Shown one piece after another: positions 7,536 to 14,914 of a DNA stretch of 24,741 bases. A program made the position numbers and the translations under genes. The notes beneath the pieces are model-generated. The model had not been told where the DNA came from and did not search any database. It saw only the letters and a list, made by a program, of their open reading frames with translations. This stretch comes from AC-32 sp035455445 (lineage in GTDB: Bacteria; Actinomycetota; Thermoleophilia; Gaiellales; Gaiellaceae), in NCBI GenBank assembly GCA_035455445.1, contig DATIFC010000136.1, forward strand, positions 1 through 24,741, read 5' to 3'. The stretch's first letter is position 1, and each line of letters begins with the position of its first letter.

Positions 7536-7565
7536 ATGAATCGCTCGGGGAGGCAGGACCCCTGA
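7536..7565 (+). CDS. Possible 9-residue leader peptide
   Basis: A minimal ORF (ATG 7536, stop TGA 7563-7565) encodes MNRSGRQDP. It lies upstream of the terminator hairpin at 7600-7632 and of the small-protein gene at 7659. A GTG directly before the ATG is in the same frame. No strong ribosome-binding site is seen (GAAGGG at 7512-7517 is far off). It may be a leader peptide of an attenuator, but an ORF this short can easily occur by chance. Confidence 0.2.
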   Translation: MNRSGRQDP

Positions 7566-7599
7566 TTCCTGTCGGACACCACAGAGGATTGGTCGGTTG

Positions 7600-7632
7600 A
7601 CCCGTCGGCGCCGGAGGCGCGGCGGGTTTTTT
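7600..7632 (+). terminator. Intrinsic terminator/attenuator ahead of the small-protein gene
   Basis: A strong GC-rich hairpin (5' arm ACCCGTCGGCGCC at 7600-7612, 3' arm GGCGCGGCGGGT at 7616-7627, one bulge, 3-base loop) is followed by a run of six T (7627-7632). This is a textbook intrinsic terminator in the plus direction. The only gene behind it on the left is on the opposite strand, so it has no ordinary transcript to end. It lies 26 bases before ATG 7659, which fits a leader attenuator or the 3' end of a roughly 100-base small RNA. A competing stem GGTC-ggtt-GACC (about 7591-7602) overlaps the foot of the 5' arm and could act as part of an antiterminator. Confidence 0.75.
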
Positions 7633-7658
7633 GTTGCAACGGAAGGAGTCACGAAGAG

Positions 7659-7829
7659 ATGGCGAACCACCTGACGCCGGAGGAGCTGTCGAAGGAGCTG
7701 GGGATCGACCGCACGGAGGTCATCCGGGTCTGCGTGCAGGAGGGCGTGCCGATCTACCAGGGCAAGATCGACAAGACGCTCTTCCAGGCGCAGCTGCAGG
7801 CGCTCGGAGCCGCCCCGCAGCACCACTGA
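7659..7829 (+). CDS. Small helical protein, HTH-like (56 aa), hypothetical
   Basis: ATG 7659 has a good Shine-Dalgarno site (AAGGAG at 7643-7648, spacing 10) and gives 56 aa. The sequence LTPEELSKELGIDRTEVIRV followed by CVQEGVPIYQGKIDKTLFQ resembles a short winged-helix or IF2-N-like fold, where a helix-turn-helix is followed by a small beta hairpin. Nucleic-acid binding is therefore a guess, not a finding. It ends with two histidines. It is preceded by the terminator-like hairpin at 7600-7632, so its expression may be set by attenuation. It converges on the cyclase gene with 5 bases between the stops. The codon bias, RBS and coherent helices make it a convincing gene. Confidence 0.72.
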   Translation: MANHLTPEELSKELGIDRTEVIRVCVQEGVPIYQGKIDKTLFQAQLQALGAAPQHH

Positions 7830-7834
7830 GCCGG

Positions 7835-10800
7835 CTACGGGCCCGTCTGCTCGAGTAGCTCGCGGGCCCGTCGAGCGGCCACGAGGTTCCCCTTCTGCTC
7901 GGCGATCCGGGCGGCCTCGCGGAGGACGGCTCGAGAGCCCTCGCCCCGCCCGGCCGACCGCAGGACGTTCGCGCGGCCGATCCGCGTGAGCCAGCGAAGA
8001 TCGAGGAAGTCGGTCTCGTCCGCGAGGGCAACGGATTCGCAGGAGAGCTCCTCGGCCGCGTCGGCGTCCCCCTCCCGGGCGAGGATCTCCGCCCGGACGC
8101 TGCGGGACAACGCGTGCGAGTACCTGTCCTCGGCCCCGGCGGACTCCTCGCTCGCCCGGATGAGCTCCGCGGCCTCGTCGGCGCGGCCCACGAGCCAGAC
8201 GGCCTCCGCCAGGAGCGCCGCGATCGTGGAGAGCCACGACAGCTCGCCGATCTCCCTCAGCTTGTCGTAGCCGGAGCGAAGCTCGCGCTCTGCGGCCGCC
8301 GGATCGTTCGCCAGCAGCTCGACCCACCCCGCGAAATGGGCGAGCGGGCCGGCCAGCCAGACCGTCAGCGCGACCTCTTCCAGCAAGGCCTTGGCGCGGC
8401 CGATCAGCGCCCGCGCCTCGTCGAAGCGGCCCTGCCCCGCCTCGAAGGTCGCCTGGGCGAGCAGCGCGCTCGCGGTCACCTTGTTGTCGCCCCGCGCCCG
8501 CCGCACGACCTCCTCGCAGCGCTCGAGGCCCTGCGCGGTCCGCGTCGGCCCGGCCCAGACGACGAGCGGAACCCACGAGAGGCTCTCCAGCTCGTCGCGG
8601 CGGTCGCCGGCCCTCTGCGCGTGCTCCGCGGCCTTCTCCCAGGCCTCCTCGGCGGCCGCGAACTGCGCCCGGACGAGGTGGACGAGCCCGAAGAGCGCCC
8701 ACGCCTTCGCGAGCCCACGCTCGTCTCCCGCCGACTCGAACGCGGAAATCGCCTTGGCCGCTTCCGCCTGCGCCGTGTCGGCCCAGCCCTCGGGAGCCCA
8801 CGAGATCTCGATCCAGAGCCCGAGGATGACCGCGTACGCCTCGAGGCTCGAGTTGCCGGAGGCGGACGCCGTCCTCCGCGTCTCGGCGACGACGTCCTGG
8901 AGGCCGGCGAAGTCCCCGGTCTCGAAGAGCGCAAAGGCCAGCTGGGGGAGGAGCTCCGCGCGCTCGGGGTCGTGCTCGGGCAGGAGGGCGGCCGCCCGGG
9001 ACAGCAGCTTGACGGCCGCGGACATGTCACCGCGGCCGAAGGCCCTGCGCCCCGCCGAGGCGAGCACGGCCGCCGCGCGCGCACCCAGCTGCGCGGTGCG
9101 CTCGCTCGCCGAGCCGAGCTCGAGCAGCAAGCGCCTCGCCTGGTCGAGGTGGTAGCCGACGATCTCCTCGTACTCGCCGGACAGCTCCTTCGCCTCGCGC
9201 TCGACGAAGTCCGCGAACCGCCCGTGCAGCTCCGCCCGGTCCGCCTTCGGGATCGCGCTGTACGCGGCGTCCCGCATCAGGATGTGCGCGAAGCGGAACG
9301 ACTCTCCGATCTCGGAGTAGTCGGGCTGCACGAGCTCCTTGCGCGAGAGCGCCTGGAGCTGCCGGAACACCGTCGGCCTGACTTCGGCCGGTGAGAGCCA
9401 GGCGACGGCCTCCCACGAGAACACGCGCCCCACGATCGCCGCCCGCTCGATCACCGCGCGCTCCTCCCGCTCGAGCCGGTCCAGCCGTGCCGTCAGAAGC
9501 GCCTGGATCGTGGGCGGGATCGCGAGCCCCGAGAGATCTCCGGCCACGGTCCACACGCCGTCGTCCCTCCGGAGGACGCCGTCGTCGACGAGCATCCGGA
9601 GCGTCTCCTCGACGAACAGGGGGTTCCCCTCGGCGACCTCGGCGATCCTCGCCCGCGCGTCGTCCTCGAGCTCGGCCCCGCCGGCGAGGTTCCCGATCAG
9701 GCCGTCGATCTCCTCCCCGCTCAGCGGCTCGAGCGAGACCAGCGTCGCGTTCGGCCTGGTGCTCATCCAGCCGGGGCGAAGCTCCAGGAGCTCGGGCCGG
9801 GCGAGGCACAACAGCAGGACGGGCGCCGTCCTGATGCGGTCGGCCAGGTACTCGAGCAGGTCGAGGAACGTCGGCTCGCCCCAGTGGATGTCGTCGAAGA
9901 CCACGACCAGCGGCCGCTCCCTCCCGAGGTGCTCGAAGAGCTTCCTGACAGCCCAGAAGGTCTCCTGGATCCCCGGGGTGGCGACGCCGCCGCCGACGAG
10001 GCCGCCGAGCCGCTCGGCCACGAGCGCGGCGTCCTCGTCGCCCTCGAGCAGCTCTGAGATCCTGCGCTGCACGTGCTCGGCAGGGTCGCGGTCGTCGGTT
10101 CCCGTCGCGTCTCGCACGACGGCTGCGATCGGCCAGAAGGTGATGCCCTCGCCGTAGGGCAGGCAGCGCCCCCGAAGGACGCCGGCGTGGCCTCCGACCT
10201 TGGAGAGGAACTCGCCGCTCAGCCTCGACTTGCCCACGCCGGCGGCGCCCATCAGCGTCGCGAGCGCCGCCTCTCCCTCGCTCGCGCTTCGCGCCAGCGT
10301 CCGCTCGAGCAGCGAGAGCTGATCGCCGCGGCCGACGAGCGGTGAGTCGAGGCGGCGCGTCCAGCCGGGCGCGGACGGGTCGATGTCGAGCACCCGGAAG
10401 GCGCGAACGGGCTCGCTCTTCCCCTTCAGCGTCAGCGGCCCGACGTCCTCGGCCGAGACCGCTTCCCGCACGAGCCGGTAGGTGGGCTCTCCGATCAGGA
10501 TCTCCCCGGGCCGCGCGGCGCTCTCGAGGCGGGAAGCGGTGTTCACCGTGTCTCCGGCGACGAACGACTGTCCGAGGCCCGGGTCCCCGGCGATCACCTC
10601 GCCCGTGAAGAGGCCCGTTCGGAACGCGAGCGCCACTCCCCAGCTCTCGCAGACCTCGTCGCTCAGGCGGTCGAGCCCCTCCCGCATCTCCTGCGCCGCG
10701 CGCACGGCCCGGAGGGCGTCGTCCTCGTGGACCTGCGGAACCCCGAAGACCGCCATCACCGCGTCGCCGATGAACTTCTCCACCACGCCGCCGTGGCGCT

Positions 10801-11038
10801 CGAGCACCACCTTCATCTCGTCGAAATAGCGGGCGACCAGCCGGCGCATGGCCTCGGGGTCCAGCTCCTGCCCCAGCCGCGTCGAGTCGGCGACATCCGA
10901 GAAGAGGACGGTCACGACCTTGCGCACCTCGGGATCGGGCGGCGGCGAGGGCGAGAGCCCGGCCGCGCACCGCCGGCAGAAGCGAGCATCCGCCTCGTTC
11001 TCGGCGCCGCACTGTGGACAGGTAAGGCTCACGCTCAT
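7835..11038 (-). CDS. Zinc-ribbon class III nucleotide cyclase fused to AAA ATPase and TPR-like repeats
   Basis: A protein of about 1067 aa. Residues 7-24 form a zinc ribbon (Cys7, 10, 21, 24). Residues about 38-215 form a class III cyclase domain with both metal aspartates (Asp48 in LFSDVADS, Asp92 in KFIGDAVMAVFG), a Lys88 fitting adenine recognition, and the transition-state pair Asn166/Arg170 (GDTVNTASRLE). An AAA_16/STAND-type ATPase follows, with Walker A GAAGVGKS (264-271) and Walker B VVVFDDIHW. The C-terminal half is helical and TPR-like, without a LuxR-type HTH. Such proteins are thought to make cAMP in response to a signal sensed by the ATPase/TPR part. ATG 11038 suits an AGAAGGG site about 12 bases upstream; an in-frame ATG at 11050 is possible but directly abuts it. 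It is divergent from the peptide-oxidase cassette. Confidence 0.92.
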   Translation of the reverse strand: MSVSLTCPQCGAENEADARFCRRCAAGLSPSPPPDPEVRKVVTVLFSDVADSTRLGQELDPEAMRRLVARYFDEMKVVLERHGGVVEKFIGDAVMAVFGVPQVHEDDALRAVRAAQEMREGLDRLSDEVCESWGVALAFRTGLFTGEVIAGDPGLGQSFVAGDTVNTASRLESAARPGEILIGEPTYRLVREAVSAEDVGPLTLKGKSEPVRAFRVLDIDPSAPGWTRRLDSPLVGRGDQLSLLERTLARSASEGEAALATLMGAAGVGKSRLSGEFLSKVGGHAGVLRGRCLPYGEGITFWPIAAVVRDATGTDDRDPAEHVQRRISELLEGDEDAALVAERLGGLVGGGVATPGIQETFWAVRKLFEHLGRERPLVVVFDDIHWGEPTFLDLLEYLADRIRTAPVLLLCLARPELLELRPGWMSTRPNATLVSLEPLSGEEIDGLIGNLAGGAELEDDARARIAEVAEGNPLFVEETLRMLVDDGVLRRDDGVWTVAGDLSGLAIPPTIQALLTARLDRLEREERAVIERAAIVGRVFSWEAVAWLSPAEVRPTVFRQLQALSRKELVQPDYSEIGESFRFAHILMRDAAYSAIPKADRAELHGRFADFVEREAKELSGEYEEIVGYHLDQARRLLLELGSASERTAQLGARAAAVLASAGRRAFGRGDMSAAVKLLSRAAALLPEHDPERAELLPQLAFALFETGDFAGLQDVVAETRRTASASGNSSLEAYAVILGLWIEISWAPEGWADTAQAEAAKAISAFESAGDERGLAKAWALFGLVHLVRAQFAAAEEAWEKAAEHAQRAGDRRDELESLSWVPLVVWAGPTRTAQGLERCEEVVRRARGDNKVTASALLAQATFEAGQGRFDEARALIGRAKALLEEVALTVWLAGPLAHFAGWVELLANDPAAAERELRSGYDKLREIGELSWLSTIAALLAEAVWLVGRADEAAELIRASEESAGAEDRYSHALSRSVRAEILAREGDADAAEELSCESVALADETDFLDLRWLTRIGRANVLRSAGRGEGSRAVLREAARIAEQKGNLVAARRARELLEQTGP

Positions 11039-11140
11039 CGACGGGACCATCCCTTCTGTGCGGGGCCCGAGCCGAGCCCGCCCAGCGAGCTGACGTCATT
11101 GTGTGCGCCCGCTTCGGCCCCTCGCAAGTCGGTGTGCGGC

Positions 11141-11169
11141 TTGACAAGCGGCACGCAACCGGGTACGTA
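11141..11169 (+). promoter_or_regulatory. Promoter of the peptide-oxidase cassette
   Basis: A consensus -35 TTGACA (11141-11146) and a -10-like TACGTA (11164-11169) are separated by exactly 17 bases. Transcription would begin near 11176, leaving a short leader with an AAAGGGGG Shine-Dalgarno (11188-11195) before GTG 11200. It is the best-matching housekeeping promoter I found in the window. Confidence 0.7.
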
Positions 11170-11199
11170 GGCCCCCGTCCCGACCAGAAAGGGGGCCAC

Positions 11200-11496
11200 G
11201 TGGCGAGACCACGGAGCTCAGCCGATGCCCGGAAGCGGGCGCTCGCACTCCTCGCCGAGGTGATTTCGGACCCGGGCAAGCGGAGGAGGTTCGCCGAACA
11301 TCCGGAGAGGACCCTCAACGAAGAGCTGGGCGACGCGGCGAAGGACCTCCCGCCGAAGGTGCGCGCGTTCTTCAGCGACCTCACCTACGAGGAGCTGCGC
11401 GTGCTCGCGGACCTGCAGAAGACGATGAAGGGCGTGGACGGCCTCTTCGAAGAGGTGTCCACCGACGACGCCCCTGCCACGCTCGCGAAGCTCTAG
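11200..11496 (+). CDS. 98-aa leader-like protein of unknown function (Nif11-like impression)
   Basis: GTG 11200 follows an AAAGGGGG ribosome-binding site by 4 bases and gives 98 aa; the longer in-frame start at 11101 would lie upstream of the promoter. The protein is helical and charged (KRALALLAEVISDPGKRRRF; then LPPKVRAFFSDLTYEELRVL), ending with the acidic, Ser/Thr-rich tail FEEVSTDDAPATLAKL. The pattern 'short helix, DP-, RF-, DP/HP-' recalls Nif11-type leader peptides and LigA-type helical domains, but I cannot assign a family. There is no cysteine. Its stop TAG directly abuts the GTG of the diiron-oxidase gene (0 bases apart), which strongly suggests a functional pair: substrate or carrier plus enzyme, or partner subunit. 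Confidence 0.78.
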   Translation: MARPRSSADARKRALALLAEVISDPGKRRRFAEHPERTLNEELGDAAKDLPPKVRAFFSDLTYEELRVLADLQKTMKGVDGLFEEVSTDDAPATLAKL

Positions 11497-12195
11497 GTGA
11501 GCACCGGGCAGGTCACGGCGTCCGGGCGGAGCGACTCGCTCAGGCGCAAGATCCGGCCGGTCCTGCCGCTGCTCGTGGCGGCGAGCGACCGGATCTGCTC
11601 CCACCCCCGCGCGCGCGAGGTTTACCCGGAGTACCTCCGCGTCTCGCACGGCATCCTCCGGGCGAGCGTCCCGCTGATGGAGACGGGACGCGACCGCGCC
11701 CTCACCCTCGCCCAGCACGACGCGGTGGCCGCCGGGGTGGCGGAGTACCTGGAGCATCACATCACCGAGGAGCTCGACCACGACGAGTGGCTGCTCGAGG
11801 ACCTCGAGGTCCTCGGGGTCGACCGCTCGGCCGTGCTCGGCCGTCCCCCCGCCCCCTCGGTCGCCGCCCTGGTCGGGGCCCAGTACTACTGGATCCTCCA
11901 CTACCACCCAGTCGCGCTCCTGGGCTACATCGCGATCCTCGAGGGCTATCCGCCATCGATGGCGATGATCGACGGCCTCGTGAGTCGCACGGGATACGAC
12001 CGCAGCGCGTTCCGGACGCTGATCGCGCACTCCGAGCTCGACCCGGGTCACGGCGACGAGCTCGACGAGCTGCTCGACCGGCTCCCGCTCACGACCGAGC
12101 AGGCCGGCGTGGTGGGGCTGAGCGCGATCTCGACGGTCAGGCTGATCGCAGCCGTCTTCGACGAGGTCGCCGACGAGTTCGACGAGCCGGCCTAG
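11497..12195 (+). CDS. Haem-oxygenase-like diiron oxidase/oxygenase (HDO superfamily)
   Basis: Protein of 232 aa, all-helical, matching the 'iron-containing redox enzyme'/TenA-PqqC-like superfamily. Ligand-type residues are arranged as in haem-oxygenase-like diiron enzymes: ExxH (Glu92, His95 in ITEELDHDEWLLEDLEVLG), Glu149 in AILEGYPP, and HxxxDxxH (His178, Asp182, His185 in AHSELDPGHGDEL). Known members (UndA, CADD, BesC, SznF types) oxidise fatty acids, amino acids or protein side chains with O2. No haem-oxygenase signature is evident, so haem cleavage is unlikely. It is translated directly behind the 98-aa protein and ends in a CTAG shared with the Ku stop. Substrate unknown; modification of the small partner protein or of an acyl or amino-acid substrate are the main options. 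Confidence 0.82.
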   Translation: MSTGQVTASGRSDSLRRKIRPVLPLLVAASDRICSHPRAREVYPEYLRVSHGILRASVPLMETGRDRALTLAQHDAVAAGVAEYLEHHITEELDHDEWLLEDLEVLGVDRSAVLGRPPAPSVAALVGAQYYWILHYHPVALLGYIAILEGYPPSMAMIDGLVSRTGYDRSAFRTLIAHSELDPGHGDELDELLDRLPLTTEQAGVVGLSAISTVRLIAAVFDEVADEFDEPA

Positions 12196-13064
12196 CGGGC
12201 GGCTGCGCGCTTGCGCGTCGCCGGCTTCTTGGCGGCCGAGCCCTTCGCCTTGGCCCCGTCACCCGAGCCCGAGCGTGACTTCGACGCCGCGACGCTCTTG
12301 CGGAGCGCCTCCATCAGGTCGACCACCGGCGCCTCGGCGACCGGCTCCGGCTGCGCGATCTCCTCGCCGGCCAGCTTGGCCTCGAGCATCTCGCGCAGGT
12401 TCTCGCGGTACTCGCTGTGCAGGTCGCCCGGCTCCCACTCGCCCACGAGGCTGTCGATCAGCTGCCGCGCGAGGTCGAGCTCCGGCTCGCTCACGCCGAT
12501 GCCCTCGACCGCCTCGTCGATCTCAGCCTGCGAGCGAACGTCTTCCTCGAGGAAGAGCGTCTCGAGCACGAGCGCGTCGCCCTTCGGCCGCACCAGGACG
12601 AAGTTCTCGTTGCCGCGGATGACCATGCGGCCGATCGCGGCCATGCCGGTCTCCTTCATGGCGTTCAGCAGCAGGACGTAGGGCTTGCGCTGTGCCTCGG
12701 CGTTCGACGGCGCCAGGAAGTAGGTGCGGTCGAAGAACATCGGGTCGACCTCGGCGAGGGGGACGAAGCGCGAGATCTCGATCGCGCGGGAGGTGTCGCG
12801 CTGGGCGATCGCCTCCAGGTCGGCGTCCTCGACGATCACGAACTGGCCCTTCGAGACCTCCCAGCCCTTGACGAGCTCGTCGTTCGGCACCTCGCGCTCG
12901 TGCACCGGGCACCAGCGCTTCTGCTTGATCGGCGTCTTGCACTCGCGGTGCAGCGTGCGGAAGGTCACGTCGGAGGCGCGGGCCTTCGGCGCCGTCGCGG
13001 GCGCGAGGCCGACCGGGATCGTGACCAGGCCGAAACTGAGTGATCCGTTCCAGGTAGTTCGCAT
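12192..13064 (-). CDS. ku: Non-homologous end joining protein Ku
   Basis: Protein of 290 aa, a typical size for bacterial Ku. It starts with the conserved MRTTWNGSLSFGLVTIPVGL and continues with the core segments TLHRECKTPIKQKRWCP, LVKGWEVSKGQFVIVEDADL and FFDRTYFLAP. The C-terminal tail (about the last 35 residues) is rich in Lys, Arg, Ala and Ser, as in actinobacterial Ku, where it binds DNA and threads along it. Ku dimers bind double-strand ends and recruit LigD. No ligD is visible in this window (the ligase at 19545 is the replicative LigA). ATG 13064 begins the conserved motif; upstream in-frame sequence is antisense to the acyl-CoA synthetase. The stop shares CTAG with the convergent oxidase gene. 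Confidence 0.96.
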   Translation of the reverse strand: MRTTWNGSLSFGLVTIPVGLAPATAPKARASDVTFRTLHRECKTPIKQKRWCPVHEREVPNDELVKGWEVSKGQFVIVEDADLEAIAQRDTSRAIEISRFVPLAEVDPMFFDRTYFLAPSNAEAQRKPYVLLLNAMKETGMAAIGRMVIRGNENFVLVRPKGDALVLETLFLEEDVRSQAEIDEAVEGIGVSEPELDLARQLIDSLVGEWEPGDLHSEYRENLREMLEAKLAGEEIAQPEPVAEAPVVDLMEALRKSVAASKSRSGSGDGAKAKGSAAKKPATRKRAAAR

Positions 13065-13160
13065 AGGGCCGCTTTCGCTGGAGAAGTCTAGTGGGACCGG
13101 GCGGATTCGCCACTGCGGCCCCGTTCCCTTCCCCCGCGATCCGCAGCGTAAGCTGGCTCC

Positions 13161-14861
13161 GTGAGCAGGACGATCGGGCAGCTCTGGCACGACGCGGCCT
13201 CGGCGGGCCGGACGAACGCTGCCTACCTGGTCGAGGACGAAGACGGATGGCGTGATGTCTCCTGGGCCGAGGCGAACACGGCGGTCGAGGAGCTCGCGAA
13301 CGGTCTGCTCGCGCTCGGCATCCGCAAGGGCGACGCGTTCGGGATCCTCGCCCAGACGAGCCTCGAGTGGGCGCTCTTCGACTACGCGCTGGGCCGCGTC
13401 GGCGCCGTCGGCGCGGCGATCTACGCGAACAGCTCGCCCCGCGACTGCCGCTACGTGCTCGACCACTCGGACGCCGTCGGCGTGCTGGTGGAGGACGAGG
13501 CGCAGCGGGCGAAGGTGGCGGACCTCGGTCTCGAGCACGTGCTCTCGTTCGCCGAGCTCGACGGGCTGCGCGCGCGCGGGCGGGAGCTGGCCGCGGCCGA
13601 CCCGGAGGCGCTCGCCCGGGCGGAGGCGCAGGTCGACGAGGACGATCTCTTCACCTTCATCTACACCTCGGGCACGACCGGGCCGCCGAAGGCCTGCATG
13701 ATCAGGCACCGCAACTACTACGAGATGGCGGCCTGCGTCGACCGCGTGCCCGAGTTCGCCATCTCGGACGACACGATGCTGCTCTACCTGCCGCTGGCAC
13801 ACAACTTCGGGCGGCTGATGCACCTCCTCGGCGCGCACATCGGCTACACGACCGCGTTCGTCTCCGATCCGCTGCGCATCGCCGAGGTGCTACCGGCGGT
13901 GAGGCCGACGCTGCTGCCGAGCGTGCCGCGTCTGTACGAGAAGGTGCACACGGCCGTGCTCGCGCAGTTCGAGCAGGTGCACGGCCCGCGCAGGCGGCTG
14001 CTCGACTGGGCCCTGCGCGTCGGGCGCGAGGTGAGCGAGCTGCGGCAGCGCGGCGAGCCGGTGCCCGTGGGGCTGGCGCGCAGGCACCGCATCGCCGACC
14101 GGCTCGTCTACTCGAAGATCAAGGAGCGCCTGGGCGGGCGGCTCCGCCTGGGTGTCTCCGGAGGCGCCCCGCTTGCCAGGGAGATCGGCGAGTTCTTCCA
14201 CTCGATCGACATCCTGATCGTCGAGGGCTGGGGCCTGACCGAGTGCACGACGGCCGCTTCGGTGAACCGGCCGGGCCACTTCCGCTTCGGCACCGTCGGC
14301 CCCGCTCTGCCCGGCTTCGAGGTGCGCGCGGCGGAGGACGGCGAGCTCCTGATCCGCAGCGAGACCGTCTTCGCCGGCTACTACAAGGACGAGGAGGCGA
14401 CCCGCGCGGTGCTCGGCGAGGACGGCTGGCTCCGCTCCGGCGACGTCGGCTCGATCGACGAGGACGGCTTCATCACAATCACCGACCGCAAGAAGGACAT
14501 CCTCGTCACGGCCGGCGGCAAGAACGTCGCTCCCCAGAACCTCGAGAACGCGCTCAAGACGGCGCCGCTCGTCTCGCAGGCGCTCGTGCTCGGCGACCGG
14601 CGGCCCTACGTCGCCGCGCTGATCACGGTCGACCCCGCGGTCGCCGACGGGCTCTCGGAGCAGGAGCTTGAGGAGCGCGTCCGCGCGATCGTCGACGACG
14701 TCAACGCTGAGCTCTCCCGCTTCGAGCAGATCAAGCGCTTCCGCGTCCTCCCGCGCGACTTCAGCCTCGACGAGGGCGAGGTGACGCCGACGCTGAAGCT
14801 GAAGCGGCGCGTCGTCCAGGACCACTTCGCCGCCGAGATCGAAGCGCTGTACACCTCGTGA
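13161..14861 (+). CDS. Long-chain acyl-CoA synthetase (AMP-forming, FadD15-like)
   Basis: Protein of 566 aa of the ANL superfamily. The AMP-binding P-loop YTSGTTGPPKACMIRH lies near residue 168; GWGLTECTTA binds adenine; SGDVGSIDEDGFITITDRKKDILVT carries the hinge, and the C-terminal domain begins with AGGKNVAPQNLENAL. This architecture, with the long insert before the GWGLTE motif, is that of long-chain fatty acid:CoA ligases such as mycobacterial FadD15. It activates free fatty acids with ATP and CoA at the cytoplasmic membrane. The start GTG 13161 lies 6 bases after a TAAGCT -10-like hexamer (13149-13154), so the mRNA may be leaderless. It is divergent from ku. A 17-bp palindrome sits directly after its stop. 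Confidence 0.93.
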   Translation: MSRTIGQLWHDAASAGRTNAAYLVEDEDGWRDVSWAEANTAVEELANGLLALGIRKGDAFGILAQTSLEWALFDYALGRVGAVGAAIYANSSPRDCRYVLDHSDAVGVLVEDEAQRAKVADLGLEHVLSFAELDGLRARGRELAAADPEALARAEAQVDEDDLFTFIYTSGTTGPPKACMIRHRNYYEMAACVDRVPEFAISDDTMLLYLPLAHNFGRLMHLLGAHIGYTTAFVSDPLRIAEVLPAVRPTLLPSVPRLYEKVHTAVLAQFEQVHGPRRRLLDWALRVGREVSELRQRGEPVPVGLARRHRIADRLVYSKIKERLGGRLRLGVSGGAPLAREIGEFFHSIDILIVEGWGLTECTTAASVNRPGHFRFGTVGPALPGFEVRAAEDGELLIRSETVFAGYYKDEEATRAVLGEDGWLRSGDVGSIDEDGFITITDRKKDILVTAGGKNVAPQNLENALKTAPLVSQALVLGDRRPYVAALITVDPAVADGLSEQELEERVRAIVDDVNAELSRFEQIKRFRVLPRDFSLDEGEVTPTLKLKRRVVQDHFAAEIEALYTS

Positions 14862-14864
14862 GCT

Positions 14865-14881
14865 AGTAACAGTCTGTTACT
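14865..14881. promoter_or_regulatory. 17-bp palindrome, operator-like
   Basis: AGTAACA-gtc-TGTTACT is a perfect 7+3+7 palindrome starting 4 bases after the acyl-CoA synthetase gene, in the 53-bp gap between two convergent genes. Length, spacing and AT-rich arms resemble binding sites of dimeric TetR-family repressors. No T tract follows, so it is a poor terminator. Its place between two 3' ends is odd for an operator. Confidence 0.4.
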
Positions 14882-14914
14882 TGGAAGCCTGCGTGTGGCG
14901 CTGCGCGCCCGGGC

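Noticed and set aside
7837..7876. Direct repeat CGGGCCCGT near the end of the cyclase gene
   Set aside because: It lies within the cyclase coding end and reflects GC-rich codons; no further copies or structure were seen.
11091..11098. TGACGTCA palindrome upstream of the cyclase gene
   Set aside because: It equals the eukaryotic cAMP response element, but bacterial CRP-like sites have the form TGTGA-N6-TCACA. An 8-bp palindrome is easily found by chance.
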